Shown here: positions 10,165-18,097 of the stretch, piece after piece | Layout: each line of letters begins with the position of its first letter | Numbering within the stretch: the first letter of the stretch is position 1 | Source of the DNA: DATLLN01 sp963797175 | GTDB lineage: Bacteria > Actinomycetota > Thermoleophilia > Gaiellales > JAICJC01 | Direction of reading: 5' to 3' | Assembly: GCA_963797175.1 (NCBI GenBank) | Contig: CAWCOL010000009.1 | Location: forward strand, 310,001-374,000 | Length of the DNA stretch: 64,000 nucleotides | The notes under the pieces: model-generated | What the model was told of the DNA's origin: nothing | Seen by the model: the letters and a program-made list of their open reading frames with translations, nothing else | The model's database searches: none | Translations under genes and position numbers: made by a program

Positions 10165-10174
10165 ACCGATCGGT
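10165..10174. promoter_or_regulatory. TetR operator copy 2 (ACCGATCGGT)
   Basis: Second exact copy of the 10-base palindrome, flanked by AAA on the left. It sits just before TACAGG (10176-10181), a possible -10 box for the gene starting at 10201. Repressor bound here would cover that promoter. Confidence 0.65.
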
Positions 10175-10200
10175 CTACAGGATTCGACGAAGGAGCAGCG

Positions 10201-10509
10201 ATGCGAAGGGTGATGGTGCGCTACAGGGTGAAGCCGGAGCACGTCGAGGAGAACGAGCGGCTCGTCCGCGAGGTCTACGCCGAGCTGGGCGAGCTCGATC
10301 CCGAGGGCTTCCGCTACGGCACGTTCACGCTCGACGACGGCGTCACGTTCGTCCACCTGGCGACGCACGAGGACGGCGCCAACCCCCTCGGCGAAGTCGC
10401 CGCCTTCCGCCGGTTCCAGGAGGGCATCGGCGAGCGCTGCGACGAGCCGCCGGTCGTGAGCGAGCTGCGCGAGGTCGGGTCGTATCGCCTGGCCGGGGTT
10501 CCGTCGTGA
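10201..10509 (+). CDS. Small ABM/ferredoxin-like-fold protein under TetR control
   Basis: A 102-residue cytoplasmic protein starting MRRVMVRYRV, with the alternating strand-helix pattern of the dimeric alpha/beta-barrel (antibiotic biosynthesis monooxygenase-like) fold. The segment GTFTLDDGVTFVHLATHED matches the central strands of that fold. ATG at 10201 has AAGGAG upstream, while the longer open frame lacks a signal. Its stop overlaps the next gene by 4 bases (GTGA). With a divergent TetR and its operator, it probably belongs to a small ligand-inducible operon. No catalytic residues can be assigned, so enzymatic activity is unproven. Confidence 0.75.
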   Translation: MRRVMVRYRVKPEHVEENERLVREVYAELGELDPEGFRYGTFTLDDGVTFVHLATHEDGANPLGEVAAFRRFQEGIGERCDEPPVVSELREVGSYRLAGVPS

Positions 10510-10910
10510 GCGGCACGGGCACGAAGGACGACCCTTGGCAGCTGAAGACGCCGCCGCTTACTTCGGACTACGAGATGTACCGCGACGAGCGCGACGGGAC
10601 GCCCGTGATCGTGTGCGTGGTCGGCAAGACCACGCTGCTCTACGACGCGAGGGCGGTCGACGACCTCCACGCGATGCTGACGAAGCACGGCGACTGGATG
10701 GAGCTGGGCAGCGCCGACGAGCAGAAGCCGGCGAAGGACGGCACGGTGGAGGCGTGGGGACGGTCGGAGTCGAACCCGGTGGGCGGCTGGTACGGCCTCA
10801 AGAAGGGGCTGCGCGGCCGGTTCGGGATGTACATGCCGCCGCTGCTCGAGCAACTGGGGCTGGCCGAGGTCGAGCACAACCCGCGGAACAACCGGATGCG
10901 CGCGACGTAA
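10506..10910 (+). CDS. Conserved hypothetical protein (134 aa)
   Basis: Soluble protein whose sequence (TKDDPWQLKTPP at the start, DDLHAMLTKHGDWM in the middle, NPVGGWYGLKKGLRGRFGMY and HNPRNNRMR near the end) looks like a strongly conserved actinobacterial family without an assigned function. GTG at 10506 overlaps the previous stop (GTGA), so translation is coupled and both genes should respond to the divergent TetR. The invariant-looking Gly/Arg/Tyr-rich C-terminal block suggests a nucleic-acid or nucleotide contact surface; that is only a guess. Confidence 0.7.
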   Translation: MSGTGTKDDPWQLKTPPLTSDYEMYRDERDGTPVIVCVVGKTTLLYDARAVDDLHAMLTKHGDWMELGSADEQKPAKDGTVEAWGRSESNPVGGWYGLKKGLRGRFGMYMPPLLEQLGLAEVEHNPRNNRMRAT

Positions 10911-11007
10911 CCGGCCACCGGGGAGGGATTGCCGAGCGGCCCGCGAAGCGTGTAGCGTGCCTTCGGAGGGGAGCCGATGGGGTGCGCCTCTGCAGACACA
11001 TGAAGCC

Positions 11008-11679
11008 ATGTGTCCCGGTCACGACATCGAGACGTCGCATACGGCGGTCGAGCGGAGGGTGCTCGAGCGGGCCGTGCACGACCACGCGACGGTCCTCGAG
11101 GTCGGCTGCGGCCGCACCACCCGGCTGATCGACCTGCGTGAGCGGATCGACCGGCTGGTCGGCCTCGACACCGACGCCGAGGCCGGCCACGAGAACCCCT
11201 ACCTGGACGAGTTCGTCGAGGCCGACGCGCACCGGCTGCCGTTCGAGGACGGGAGCTTCGACCTCGTCTACGCGAACTTCGTGGTCGAGCACCTGGCGGA
11301 GCCGGTCCGTGCGTTCGGTGAGTGGCGCCGCGTGCTGCACGTCAACGGCGAGCTCGTGCTGCTGACGACCAACATCGCGAACCCGCTGCTGGGCGCCGCC
11401 CGGCACCTGCCCCAGTCCGTCCGCGTGCTGACCAAGAAGCGGGTGACGGGCGCCGCCGAGCGCGACGTCTTCCCCACCGTCTACCGGGCCAACACCACCG
11501 ACCGGCTGCGCACCGCGCTCGAGGTCGCGGGCTTCGAGCAGCGCGAGCTGACGACGGTGGCGACCCTCTACCGCTACGCCGGCGCCCACCGGCACGTCGC
11601 CGCGGCGCTCGCCCGGGCCGAGCGGGCGCTGCCCTCCCGCCGGCTGGCCACGATCGTCGGCGAGTTCCAGGCGGTCTGA
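11008..11679 (+). CDS. Class I SAM-dependent methyltransferase
   Basis: About 223 residues with the SAM-binding motif VLEVGCGRTTR near residue 30, the acidic ribose-binding region LVGLDTDAEA, and motif FDLVYANFVVEHL characteristic of UbiE/type-11 methyltransferases. The C-terminal part (TDRLRTALEVAGFEQREL) is the usual end of the fold. The substrate is unknown. The start is uncertain: ATG at 11008 gives a compact protein, and an in-frame GTG lies at 10957. A strong ribosome site plus ATG at 10977 opens a different frame that ends after eight codons, so it is either a tiny leader peptide or chance. Confidence 0.82.
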   Translation: MCPGHDIETSHTAVERRVLERAVHDHATVLEVGCGRTTRLIDLRERIDRLVGLDTDAEAGHENPYLDEFVEADAHRLPFEDGSFDLVYANFVVEHLAEPVRAFGEWRRVLHVNGELVLLTTNIANPLLGAARHLPQSVRVLTKKRVTGAAERDVFPTVYRANTTDRLRTALEVAGFEQRELTTVATLYRYAGAHRHVAAALARAERALPSRRLATIVGEFQAV

Positions 11680-11683
11680 GCCG

Positions 11684-12535
11684 TCAGGCAGCGCCGAGCG
11701 ACAGCCTCGCCCAGCGGCCCGGCGTGAGGCCGTAGGCCCGGGTGAACTGGCGTGTCATGTGGCTCTGATCGGCGAACCCGCAGCCGGCCGCGGCCTCCGC
11801 CAGCGGAGTGCCGACGCCGATCGCGTCGCGCGCCAGCGCGAGCCGCCGCATCGTCCGGTAGCGATCCGGGCTGGTGCCGTACGCGCGGCGGAACTGGCGG
11901 ACGAGCACGGAGCGGTCGATGCCGGCGATCCGCTCCAGCTCGGCGGCGGTCGTCTGCTCGCGGGCATGCGCGGCGAGGTGCTCCCGCACCCGTTCGACGG
12001 CCGCGACGTCGATCGGCCCGCCGCCCGGCTCCGGCGTGCCGGCCAGCGCACGGAGCGCCTCGCACACGGCGAGCGCGGCCTCGTGCCGGCCCAGGTCGCC
12101 GACCGGCTCGTGCATCTCGGCCAGCAGCCGCACCAGCGCGCGGGTCGCCGGCAGCGGCCGCTGGACGGGATCGGCGACGAACGGCAGCGCGTCGCCGCCC
12201 AGCGGCCCGCGCAGCAGCTCTGGCTCGACGTAGAGGATGCGGTAGGCGAACCCGGCCTCGGTCGCCGGACCGCCGTCGTGCACCTCGTCGGGATGGAGCA
12301 CGTGCAGCTCGCCCGGCAGGCAGATCCGGCGGGCCCCGCGGTAGGCGAATGCCTGGACGCCCGCCGTCGTCATGCCGATCGCGTACGTGTCGTGGCGGTG
12401 CGGCGCGAACGCGCAGCTCGCGAGCCGCACCTCGACCCGCTCGAGACCGGGGGCGCCCTCGCCCCAGCGGATCCCGTCGCCCACCCCGGATCGTTCTAGA
12501 CCGGTGCCCTGGAGGCCACGTAGCGTCTCGCGCAT
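11684..12535 (-). CDS. AraC-family transcriptional regulator
   Basis: 283 residues. The N-terminal half is a cupin-type sensor domain (APHRHDTYAIGMTTAG, with LPGELHVLHPDEVHDG as the second cupin strand pair). The C-terminal 100 residues hold the two AraC helix-turn-helices (ELERIAGIDRSVLVRQFRRAYG and AAAGCGFADQSHMTRQFTRAYG). It most likely controls the divergent LysE exporter, whose start lies only 20 bases away. ATG at 12535 is preferred over upstream in-frame ATGs because TACCGT lies 6 bases before it and an earlier start would run into the exporter gene. Confidence 0.88.
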   Translation of the reverse strand: MRETLRGLQGTGLERSGVGDGIRWGEGAPGLERVEVRLASCAFAPHRHDTYAIGMTTAGVQAFAYRGARRICLPGELHVLHPDEVHDGGPATEAGFAYRILYVEPELLRGPLGGDALPFVADPVQRPLPATRALVRLLAEMHEPVGDLGRHEAALAVCEALRALAGTPEPGGGPIDVAAVERVREHLAAHAREQTTAAELERIAGIDRSVLVRQFRRAYGTSPDRYRTMRRLALARDAIGVGTPLAEAAAGCGFADQSHMTRQFTRAYGLTPGRWARLSLGAA

Positions 12536-12555
12536 GGACGGACGGTACCGCGCCG
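12536..12555. promoter_or_regulatory. 20-base divergent start region between AraC and LysE genes
   Basis: Only 20 bases separate the two divergent ATG codons. On the minus strand TACCGT (12542-12547) ends 6 bases before the AraC ATG. On the plus strand the palindrome GGTACC (12544-12549) ends 6 bases before the LysE ATG. There is no room for ribosome sites, so both mRNAs are probably leaderless and share overlapping -10 elements. RNA polymerase probably cannot serve both directions at once. Confidence 0.45.
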
Positions 12556-13174
12556 ATGGCTGAGCAGGTGGTCGCGGCGCTGCCCTGGGGCGCGCTGGCA
12601 TCGCTGGTGGTGACCGCCCTGGCGATCATGGGCAGCCCGGGGCCGGCCACGATCAGCCTGACCGCGGCCGGCTCTGCCTTCGGTTTGCGCCGCTCGGCGC
12701 CCTACCTGGCCGGGATCGTCGTCGGCACCGCCGCCGTGCTGCTCGCCGTGGCGACCGGCATCACCGCCGCGCTGCTCGCGGTGCCGGCCGTGCAGCCCGC
12801 CGTGATCGCGGTCGGCGTCGCGTACATCCTGTGGCTCGCCTACCACATCGCCACGGCGCCGCCGCTCACAGGCGGAAGGCCGCGCCGACGCCCCCACCCT
12901 CGCCGGCGGCGCGCTGCTCGGCGTCGCCAACCCGAAGGCGTGGGTCGCGATCGCCGCGGTGTTCGCCGGAACGCGGCTGGCCACCGACACGACGATCGAC
13001 GCGGCCGGGAAGGTCGCGGTGCTGACGGTGCTGATCATCGTCATCAACAGCTCCTGGCTGATCGCCGGCGCGTCGCTCGCGCCGCTGCTGCGCGATCCGC
13101 GGCGCGCCCGTGCGATCAACGTCGCGCTGGCCGTGCTGCTGGTCGCCGCGGCCGTGCTGACCGTGGTCGAGTAG
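12556..13174 (+). pseudogene. LysE/RhtB-family amino-acid exporter, +1 frameshift
   Basis: The first 100 residues carry the family motif MGSPGPATISLTAAGSAFGLRRS, with a Gly/Pro-rich first helix, and three membrane helices. Near 12871-12878 the frame slips. Removing one G restores a smooth continuation, GRADAPTLAGGALLGVANPKAW, which is the canonical LysE mid-loop, followed by three more helices to the stop at 13174. The length of 619 bases is 3n+1. The protein would export an amino acid or similar small molecule. The divergent AraC regulator is the likely inducer-sensor. Either a pseudogene or a one-base sequence error; strong conservation on both sides favours the latter. Confidence 0.7.
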
Positions 13175-13195
13175 GCGGGCTACCCTTCGTTCAGG

Positions 13196-13543
13196 ATGGC
13201 GGACGAAGCGACGCCCAGCAGCCGGATCATCGAGGAGGTCACCTCGTGGCCCGGCGTCGAATCGGGCATGGGCAGCCGGGGCGAACTGGCGTTCACGGTC
13301 GGCCGCCGGCAGATCGGCCACCTGCACGGCGATCGCGTCGCCCACTTCAGCTTTCCCAAGTCGGTGTGGGATGACCTCCAGGCGCAGGGGCGGATCACCG
13401 AGCACCCCGTCTTCCCCGGCCAGCGCGGTCCCGCCGCGCGGTCGCTGGCGAGCGACGACGACGTGCAGGACGTGATCGCGCTGCTGCGGCTGAACTACGA
13501 CCGCATCGTCGAGCGGCACGGCATCCCCGCCCCCGCGGGCTGA
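13196..13543 (+). CDS. DUF5519-type 'luciferase family' small protein
   Basis: A 115-residue soluble protein with the conserved core ELAFTVGRRQIGHLHGDRVAHFSFPK and a C-terminal helix DDDVQDVIALLRLNYDRI, as in proteins annotated as luciferase-domain/DUF5519. No biochemical function is established, and the name should not be read as light production. TACCCT (13181-13186) lies 9 bases before the ATG and there is no ribosome site. It sits just downstream of the LysE gene but seems to have its own promoter. Confidence 0.75.
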   Translation: MADEATPSSRIIEEVTSWPGVESGMGSRGELAFTVGRRQIGHLHGDRVAHFSFPKSVWDDLQAQGRITEHPVFPGQRGPAARSLASDDDVQDVIALLRLNYDRIVERHGIPAPAG

Positions 13544-13582
13544 ACCGCTGCCCGAATCGGTGCCAGGCCGTGCGCGACGCGG

Positions 13583-14134
13583 TCAGTGCCGGGCCGAGCG
13601 GGAGCGGAGGCCCGCTGCGCGCAGGGCGGCAGCGGGCAGCTCGAGCGAGGTCGGGCCGATGCCGGCCACCGGCCACTCGCAGACCAGCTCCACGCCATCG
13701 CGGGCGGGCACCGGCCCGACCCAGTAGCGGCCGTCCCACCAGAGGCGGCCGCCCGAGCCCTCGCGCTCGCGGATCGTCGGCCCCTCCGGCCGGAAGCTGC
13801 CGGACTCCTCCAGGCTCGTCGCCCGGCGGCCGTCGTCGAACACCACGGCGATCCGGAACAGCTCGTCCGGCAGCCGGCCCAGGATCGGCATCCAGTCGGT
13901 GCCGTCGTGCCGGCCCCAGTGCAAGGTGTGCAGCCGGCGCCGGCTGCGGTACCCGAGCGTGAACTCGAAGCCGTTCGAGTGCGCGACCAGGTGCCGCACC
14001 GCCAGCGCGTCCTCGCCGGTGTCGGCGAGCACCGCCTGGAACGGCACCGCGACGCCCAGCTCCCCGGGCAGAGGATCGAGCCACGCGGGAGCGATCCCAT
14101 GGTGCGGCTCCGGCGGCAGGAACAGATCCGTCAT
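13583..14134 (-). CDS. Conserved hypothetical protein, downstream member of a paralogue pair
   Basis: 183 residues, cytoplasmic. The central block FRIAVVFDDGRRAT is followed by GGRLWWDGRYWVGPVPARDGVELVCEWP and a C-terminal helix with LELPAAALRAAG. The same pattern of WP/LP turns before a hydrophobic strand, then a dipping Ala-rich helix, recurs in the gene immediately upstream, so the two look like diverged tandem paralogues. Its ATG overlaps the upstream stop (ATGA), giving coupled, possibly equimolar synthesis. No function is known to me. Confidence 0.7.
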   Translation of the reverse strand: MTDLFLPPEPHHGIAPAWLDPLPGELGVAVPFQAVLADTGEDALAVRHLVAHSNGFEFTLGYRSRRRLHTLHWGRHDGTDWMPILGRLPDELFRIAVVFDDGRRATSLEESGSFRPEGPTIREREGSGGRLWWDGRYWVGPVPARDGVELVCEWPVAGIGPTSLELPAAALRAAGLRSRSARH

Positions 14135-14655
14135 GCCGCGCCCCATAGCCGCGTCGCCCGGGCCGCCCCATCGAGCAGCACCGCCGCGTCGAGCGTCCCG
14201 GTGACCTCCTCCTCGCCGCCGGGCGGCAGGCACACCCGCCAGGTGACGGCGCCCTCGCCCGGCAGCGGCCAGAGGAACCAGCGGCTGCGCACGCGCGAGC
14301 GCCACATCGCCCAGCCGCAGTCCGACAGCACCAGCTCCGCCGGCGGCGAGGACCCGCCCTCGATCCACGGGTCGTCCGACGCCGCCCGCCGGCCATCCGG
14401 GTACTCGACCTCGACGCGCAGGGCGCCGGCGATGCTCGCGTCCACGTCGTGCAGCCGCTCGCCCGCTGCGACGACGTCGAACGCCAGGCCCGTCGAGTAT
14501 GCGTCCAGGTGCGAGACGACCACCCGCAGGCCGGGCCGGTCGCACAGGTCGACCATCGCCGCGATGTCGCCCGGCAGCTCGTCCACGGGCGGCCGTTCCC
14601 ACCACGCGCGGTCGTCGTCGAACACCCTGTCCGCGGGCGGAGCCAGCCCGGGCAC
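14131..14655 (-). CDS. Conserved hypothetical protein, upstream member of a paralogue pair
   Basis: 174 residues. GTG at 14655 is chosen because GAGGTGATC, nearly fully complementary to the 16S rRNA 3' end, lies at ideal spacing; ATGs at 14697 and 14727 have no such signal. The segment VEVEYPDGRRAASDDPW, then SRWFLWPLPGEGAVTWRVCLP and the C-terminal AAVLLDGAARATRLW, parallels the downstream gene. The conserved Trp/Pro turns suggest a beta-sandwich. Function unknown; the 4-base overlap makes a heterodimer plausible. Confidence 0.7.
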   Translation of the reverse strand: MPGLAPPADRVFDDDRAWWERPPVDELPGDIAAMVDLCDRPGLRVVVSHLDAYSTGLAFDVVAAGERLHDVDASIAGALRVEVEYPDGRRAASDDPWIEGGSSPPAELVLSDCGWAMWRSRVRSRWFLWPLPGEGAVTWRVCLPPGGEEEVTGTLDAAVLLDGAARATRLWGAA

Positions 14656-14808
14656 GCGATCACCTCGTCTCGCCGCACCTCTCACGGCGCGGAACATCTC
14701 GGAGCCTTCGCCGGTATTCTCTCGCATCCGGCGGCCTCGCGGCAATCCGACCGCACGCCGAGCGCGTACGCACGGTGACAGGCCGTTGGTGACCGGGGAG
14801 GGGACGTG

Positions 14809-16158
14809 ATGGCCAGGTGGATTCGACGGGGATCGATCGTTGTCGTGACGCTGCTCGCATGCATCGCCGGGAGCACGGCCGGCGCGGCCGCCGCGCCGCA
14901 GCCGTCGGTGCTCAACTACCCGCTCGAGTGGCCGCAGTTCGGCAAGGCGGCGACCCACCGCGGGTACAACCCCTTCGACACCGCATTCACGCGGGACAAC
15001 ATCGCGACGCTGTCCCAGGCCTGGACCGGCACGTACGGCCCCAGCTCGGCCGACGAGGCGTCGCCGGTGATCGCCGGCGGGATCGCCTTCATCACCGGCT
15101 TCGACGGCCGGCTCTCGGCGTTCAACCTGGCCGGCTGCTTCGGCTCCCGCTGCGATCCACTCTGGACCGGCCAGACCCGCAACGACATCACCGCGGCGCC
15201 CGCCGTCTGGCGCAACGAGGTGTTCGTGGCCTCCGCCGACCACTACCTGTACGCCTTCCCCGCGGGCGGCTGCAACTTCGCGCCGACCTGCGCACCGCTC
15301 TGGAAGGGTCACATGGGAGCCGGGGTCGTCGACTCGTCCCCGGCCATCGCCAACGGCGTCGTCTACGTCGGCACCTACCAGCGCGGGCAGCTCGAGGCAT
15401 TCGCCGCCGCCGGCTGCGGCGCCGCAGTGTGCGAGCCGCTCTGGATCGGCAAGGCGGGCGGGCACCTGGTTGCGCCCCCGGCGGTCGGCAACGGCACCGT
15501 CTACATCGGCTCCAGCAACGGGCGGATGTACGCCTTCCCGGCCGGCGGCTGCGGTGCGGCGACGTGCACGCCCAGCTGGACGGCCAGGCTCGGCGGCCCG
15601 GCCTTCAGCGCAGGCCCGACGGTGTTCGGCGACGCGGTCTACATCGAGACGACCCGGCTGGACACGTTCGCCGCCGGCGGCTGCGGCGCCGCGGTGTGCA
15701 CGCCGCTGTGGTCGGGCGATCTCGGCGACGACGGCGGCCAGGGGACACCCGCCGTCTGGCACGGCATGGTGTTCACGTCGAGCCAGTTCACGCCGACACC
15801 GGGGCAGAACATCGGCGTGCTCTCGGCCTTCCCGGCCCAGGGCTGCGGCAAGCGGTTCTGCAAGGCAACCTGGACCGGCGTCAACTTCGCGTCCGGGTTC
15901 GAGTCCTCCCCCGCCATCGCCAACGGCATCATCTTCGTGGGCAAGGGCCCAGCCTCGGGCTTCCCGGTGGACGTCGGCATGTACGCCTACGACGCGCGGG
16001 GCTGCGGCAAGAGCGTCTGCAACCCGATCTCGTTCGTGCAGGCGAACATCGACGGCAACTACCTGGGCTCGACCCCCGCCATCGCCGACGGCATGATCGT
16101 CTTCGGCGCCAACGACAACGTCACCGGGCAGGGCACGCTCTACGCGTTCTCTCCCTAG
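14809..16158 (+). CDS. Secreted PQQ-like beta-propeller with repeated cysteine motif
   Basis: 449 residues with an N-terminal signal peptide (VVVTLLACIAGSTAGAAAA). The mature protein consists of seven blade-like repeats of about 50-60 residues, with strands such as SPAIANGVVYVG and APPAVGNGTVYIGS typical of PQQ/outer-membrane-assembly propellers. Each repeat carries the motif C-x4-5-C-x-P-x-W (for example GCGAAVCTPLW), an unusual feature suggesting one disulfide per blade. The tryptophan-docking motifs of PQQ enzymes and any catalytic Asp/Glu are not evident, so a binding or structural role is more likely than a dehydrogenase. ATG at 14809 follows GGGGAGGGG. Its last four bases overlap the convergent cyclase gene. 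Confidence 0.8.
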   Translation: MARWIRRGSIVVVTLLACIAGSTAGAAAAPQPSVLNYPLEWPQFGKAATHRGYNPFDTAFTRDNIATLSQAWTGTYGPSSADEASPVIAGGIAFITGFDGRLSAFNLAGCFGSRCDPLWTGQTRNDITAAPAVWRNEVFVASADHYLYAFPAGGCNFAPTCAPLWKGHMGAGVVDSSPAIANGVVYVGTYQRGQLEAFAAAGCGAAVCEPLWIGKAGGHLVAPPAVGNGTVYIGSSNGRMYAFPAGGCGAATCTPSWTARLGGPAFSAGPTVFGDAVYIETTRLDTFAAGGCGAAVCTPLWSGDLGDDGGQGTPAVWHGMVFTSSQFTPTPGQNIGVLSAFPAQGCGKRFCKATWTGVNFASGFESSPAIANGIIFVGKGPASGFPVDVGMYAYDARGCGKSVCNPISFVQANIDGNYLGSTPAIADGMIVFGANDNVTGQGTLYAFSP

Positions 16159-16817
16159 AGCACGGCGTACGCGCGCACCGGGAACGTGCCCATCCCGCGC
16201 ATCCGCACCGGGACGGCGCTGAACCGGAAGCCGCCCGCCGGCAGCGGCGAGAGGTCGGCCAGGTGCTCGCAGATGGGGATCCCTGCGGCCAGCAGCGTCG
16301 AGTGGACGGGCCGCTCGCCGCCGCGGGTGTCGTCGATGTTGAGCGAGTCGATGCCGACCAGCAGCGCGCCCGCCGCGGTCAGGTGCTCGGCGGCGTCGGC
16401 GGTCAGGAACGGGTGCCCGGTCGCGTACTGCGGCGTGCGCCAGTGGCGGTGCCAGCCCGTCCGCACGAGCACGGCTCGCCCGCCCACCTCCACGCCGGCG
16501 AACGCGTCGGGGCCGACCGCGGGATCGGGCTCGGCATCGATCACGACCGCGTCCAGGTCGGCCAGCCGGTCGAGCGGCAGCTCCGCCAGGTCGATCCCGT
16601 CCGCGTAGCGGTGGAACGGGCTGTCCAAGTACGTGCCGGTGTTCGAGCAGAGCGTGACGGCACCGATCTGGAACTCCGTCCCCGGCGCGTACACAGTTCG
16701 GCTGCGCTCGCGGCTGAGGTAGTCGCAGACGATCGGCACGGGCAGGCCGGGGTACGTCGTCATGCCGTCCTCGACGACATGGCTGACGTCGATGCGGGTC
16801 CGGCCATCCGCGCTCAC
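16155..16817 (-). CDS. Cyclase/kynurenine-formamidase-like metal hydrolase, altered metal motif
   Basis: 220 residues of the cyclase family (IDVSHVVEDGMTTYPGLP at the start, VLVRTGWHRHW and GIDSLNIDD later). The hallmark metal motif HxGTHxDxPxH appears here as NTGTYLDSPFH: the first and second His are Asn and Tyr, while Asp and the last His remain. A different metal site or substrate than kynurenine formamidase is likely. It is the last gene of the opp operon, its start overlapping the oppF stop by 4 bases. It may act on an imported peptide, amide or lactam; that is inference from position. Confidence 0.82.
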   Translation of the reverse strand: MSADGRTRIDVSHVVEDGMTTYPGLPVPIVCDYLSRERSRTVYAPGTEFQIGAVTLCSNTGTYLDSPFHRYADGIDLAELPLDRLADLDAVVIDAEPDPAVGPDAFAGVEVGGRAVLVRTGWHRHWRTPQYATGHPFLTADAAEHLTAAGALLVGIDSLNIDDTRGGERPVHSTLLAAGIPICEHLADLSPLPAGGFRFSAVPVRMRGMGTFPVRAYAVL

Positions 16818-18097
16818 GGCTGACCTCCGCGGTCGGGGTCGTACAGGTGGCAGGCAACGCGCACGCCGCCACGGTCGCGCAGCCCCGGGTCGAACCGCTC
16901 GCGGAACAGGATGCGCACCGCCGAGGCCTCCGGCTCGAGCGCCTCCACCCCGCTCCAGAACGGCTCGTCGGGGTCGTCCTCGCGCATCGCCGCCAGCACC
17001 GCGGCGACCTCGGCGCCCGAGTGGCCGCCGGCGGCGGGCACTCGCACCTCCCGGTCGAGCCCCTCCAGCGCCGCCAGGTCACCGACGACCTCGCGCTCGC
17101 GCTCGAACCGCGTCTCCCCGGTCTGCGACCAGCGCGCCTCCAGCAGGTCGCCGAGGTCGCGCGCCTCCCAGCCGCAGGGCGCGAACGCCCGCGGGCAGCG
17201 GGGGTGGAAGCGGCAGCCCAGCGGCGGCGCGGCCGCGTCCGGCACCTCGCCGCGCGGCAGGTCGCGGGGGATCCGCCGCTCCGGGTCGGGGTCGGGGATC
17301 GCCTTCAGCAGCGAGACCGTGTACGGGTGCTGCGGGTTGGCAAAGATGTCGGCGGTCGGCCCGATCTCGACGATGCGGCCCAGGTACATGATCGCCACCC
17401 GGTCGCAGAAGAACTTCGCCGTCGCCAGGTCGTGGGTGATGTAGACGTAGGTCAGGTCGAGGTCGCGCTTGAGCGCAAGCATCAGCTCGAGGATCTTCGC
17501 CCGCACGCTCATGTCGAGCATCGAGACCGGCTCGTCGGCCACCAGCAGGCTGGGGCCGAGGATGATCGAGCGAGCCAGCACAGCGCGCTGCTTCTGGCCG
17601 CCGGAGAGGTCGCTGGGGTACTTGCCCATGTACTGCTCGGGCGGCGTCAGCCCGACCCGGGCCAAGGCGGCGGCGACCTGGCTGCTGATCTCCTCGCGGT
17701 TGCGGGTGACGTGGTGGATCTGGAGCGGGTGCCCGACCGCCCGCTCGATCGTCATCGCCGGATTGAGCGACGCATGCGGGTCCTGGAACACCATCTGCAT
17801 CCGCCGCCGCAGCGCGCGCACGTCCCGCTCGCGCAACGCCGCGATGTCCTGCCCCTCGAAGCGGATCGACCCGGCAGTCGGGTCGACCAGCCGCAGCAGC
17901 GCCCGTCCCAGGGTCGTCTTGCCGCTGCCCGACTCGCCGACCACGCCCAGCACCTCGCCCTTGCGGAGGCTGAACGAGACGCCGTCCACCGCTCTGACGG
18001 CGTCCGTCCCCCGGCCCAGCAGGCGTGCGCCGAAGCTGCCGCGCAGGGCGAAGTGCACCTCCAGCTGCTCGACGTCGAGCATCGCCTCGGCCGGCAT
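16814..18097 (-). CDS. Oligopeptide/dipeptide ABC transporter ATPase (OppF/DppF type)
   Basis: Cytoplasmic ATPase, 427 residues. Walker A GESGSGKTT, signature LSGGQKQR, Walker B LLVADEPVSMLD and switch THDLAT are intact. The C-terminal oligopeptide-transporter domain has HPYTVSLL and the four-Cys-type motif CRFHPRCP...C. It extends about 90 residues beyond typical OppF (usually about 330), ending in an Asp/Glu-rich unknown domain that includes HLYDPDRGG. Start ATG at 18097 overlaps the oppD stop by 4 bases. Substrate peptides are unknown. Confidence 0.88.
   Translation of the reverse strand: MPAEAMLDVEQLEVHFALRGSFGARLLGRGTDAVRAVDGVSFSLRKGEVLGVVGESGSGKTTLGRALLRLVDPTAGSIRFEGQDIAALRERDVRALRRRMQMVFQDPHASLNPAMTIERAVGHPLQIHHVTRNREEISSQVAAALARVGLTPPEQYMGKYPSDLSGGQKQRAVLARSIILGPSLLVADEPVSMLDMSVRAKILELMLALKRDLDLTYVYITHDLATAKFFCDRVAIMYLGRIVEIGPTADIFANPQHPYTVSLLKAIPDPDPERRIPRDLPRGEVPDAAAPPLGCRFHPRCPRAFAPCGWEARDLGDLLEARWSQTGETRFEREREVVGDLAALEGLDREVRVPAAGGHSGAEVAAVLAAMREDDPDEPFWSGVEALEPEASAVRILFRERFDPGLRDRGGVRVACHLYDPDRGGQP

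Noticed and set aside
10977..11003. Eight-codon leader peptide before the methyltransferase
   Set aside because: A strong ribosome site precedes the ATG, but eight codons with no special composition cannot be supported as a regulator.
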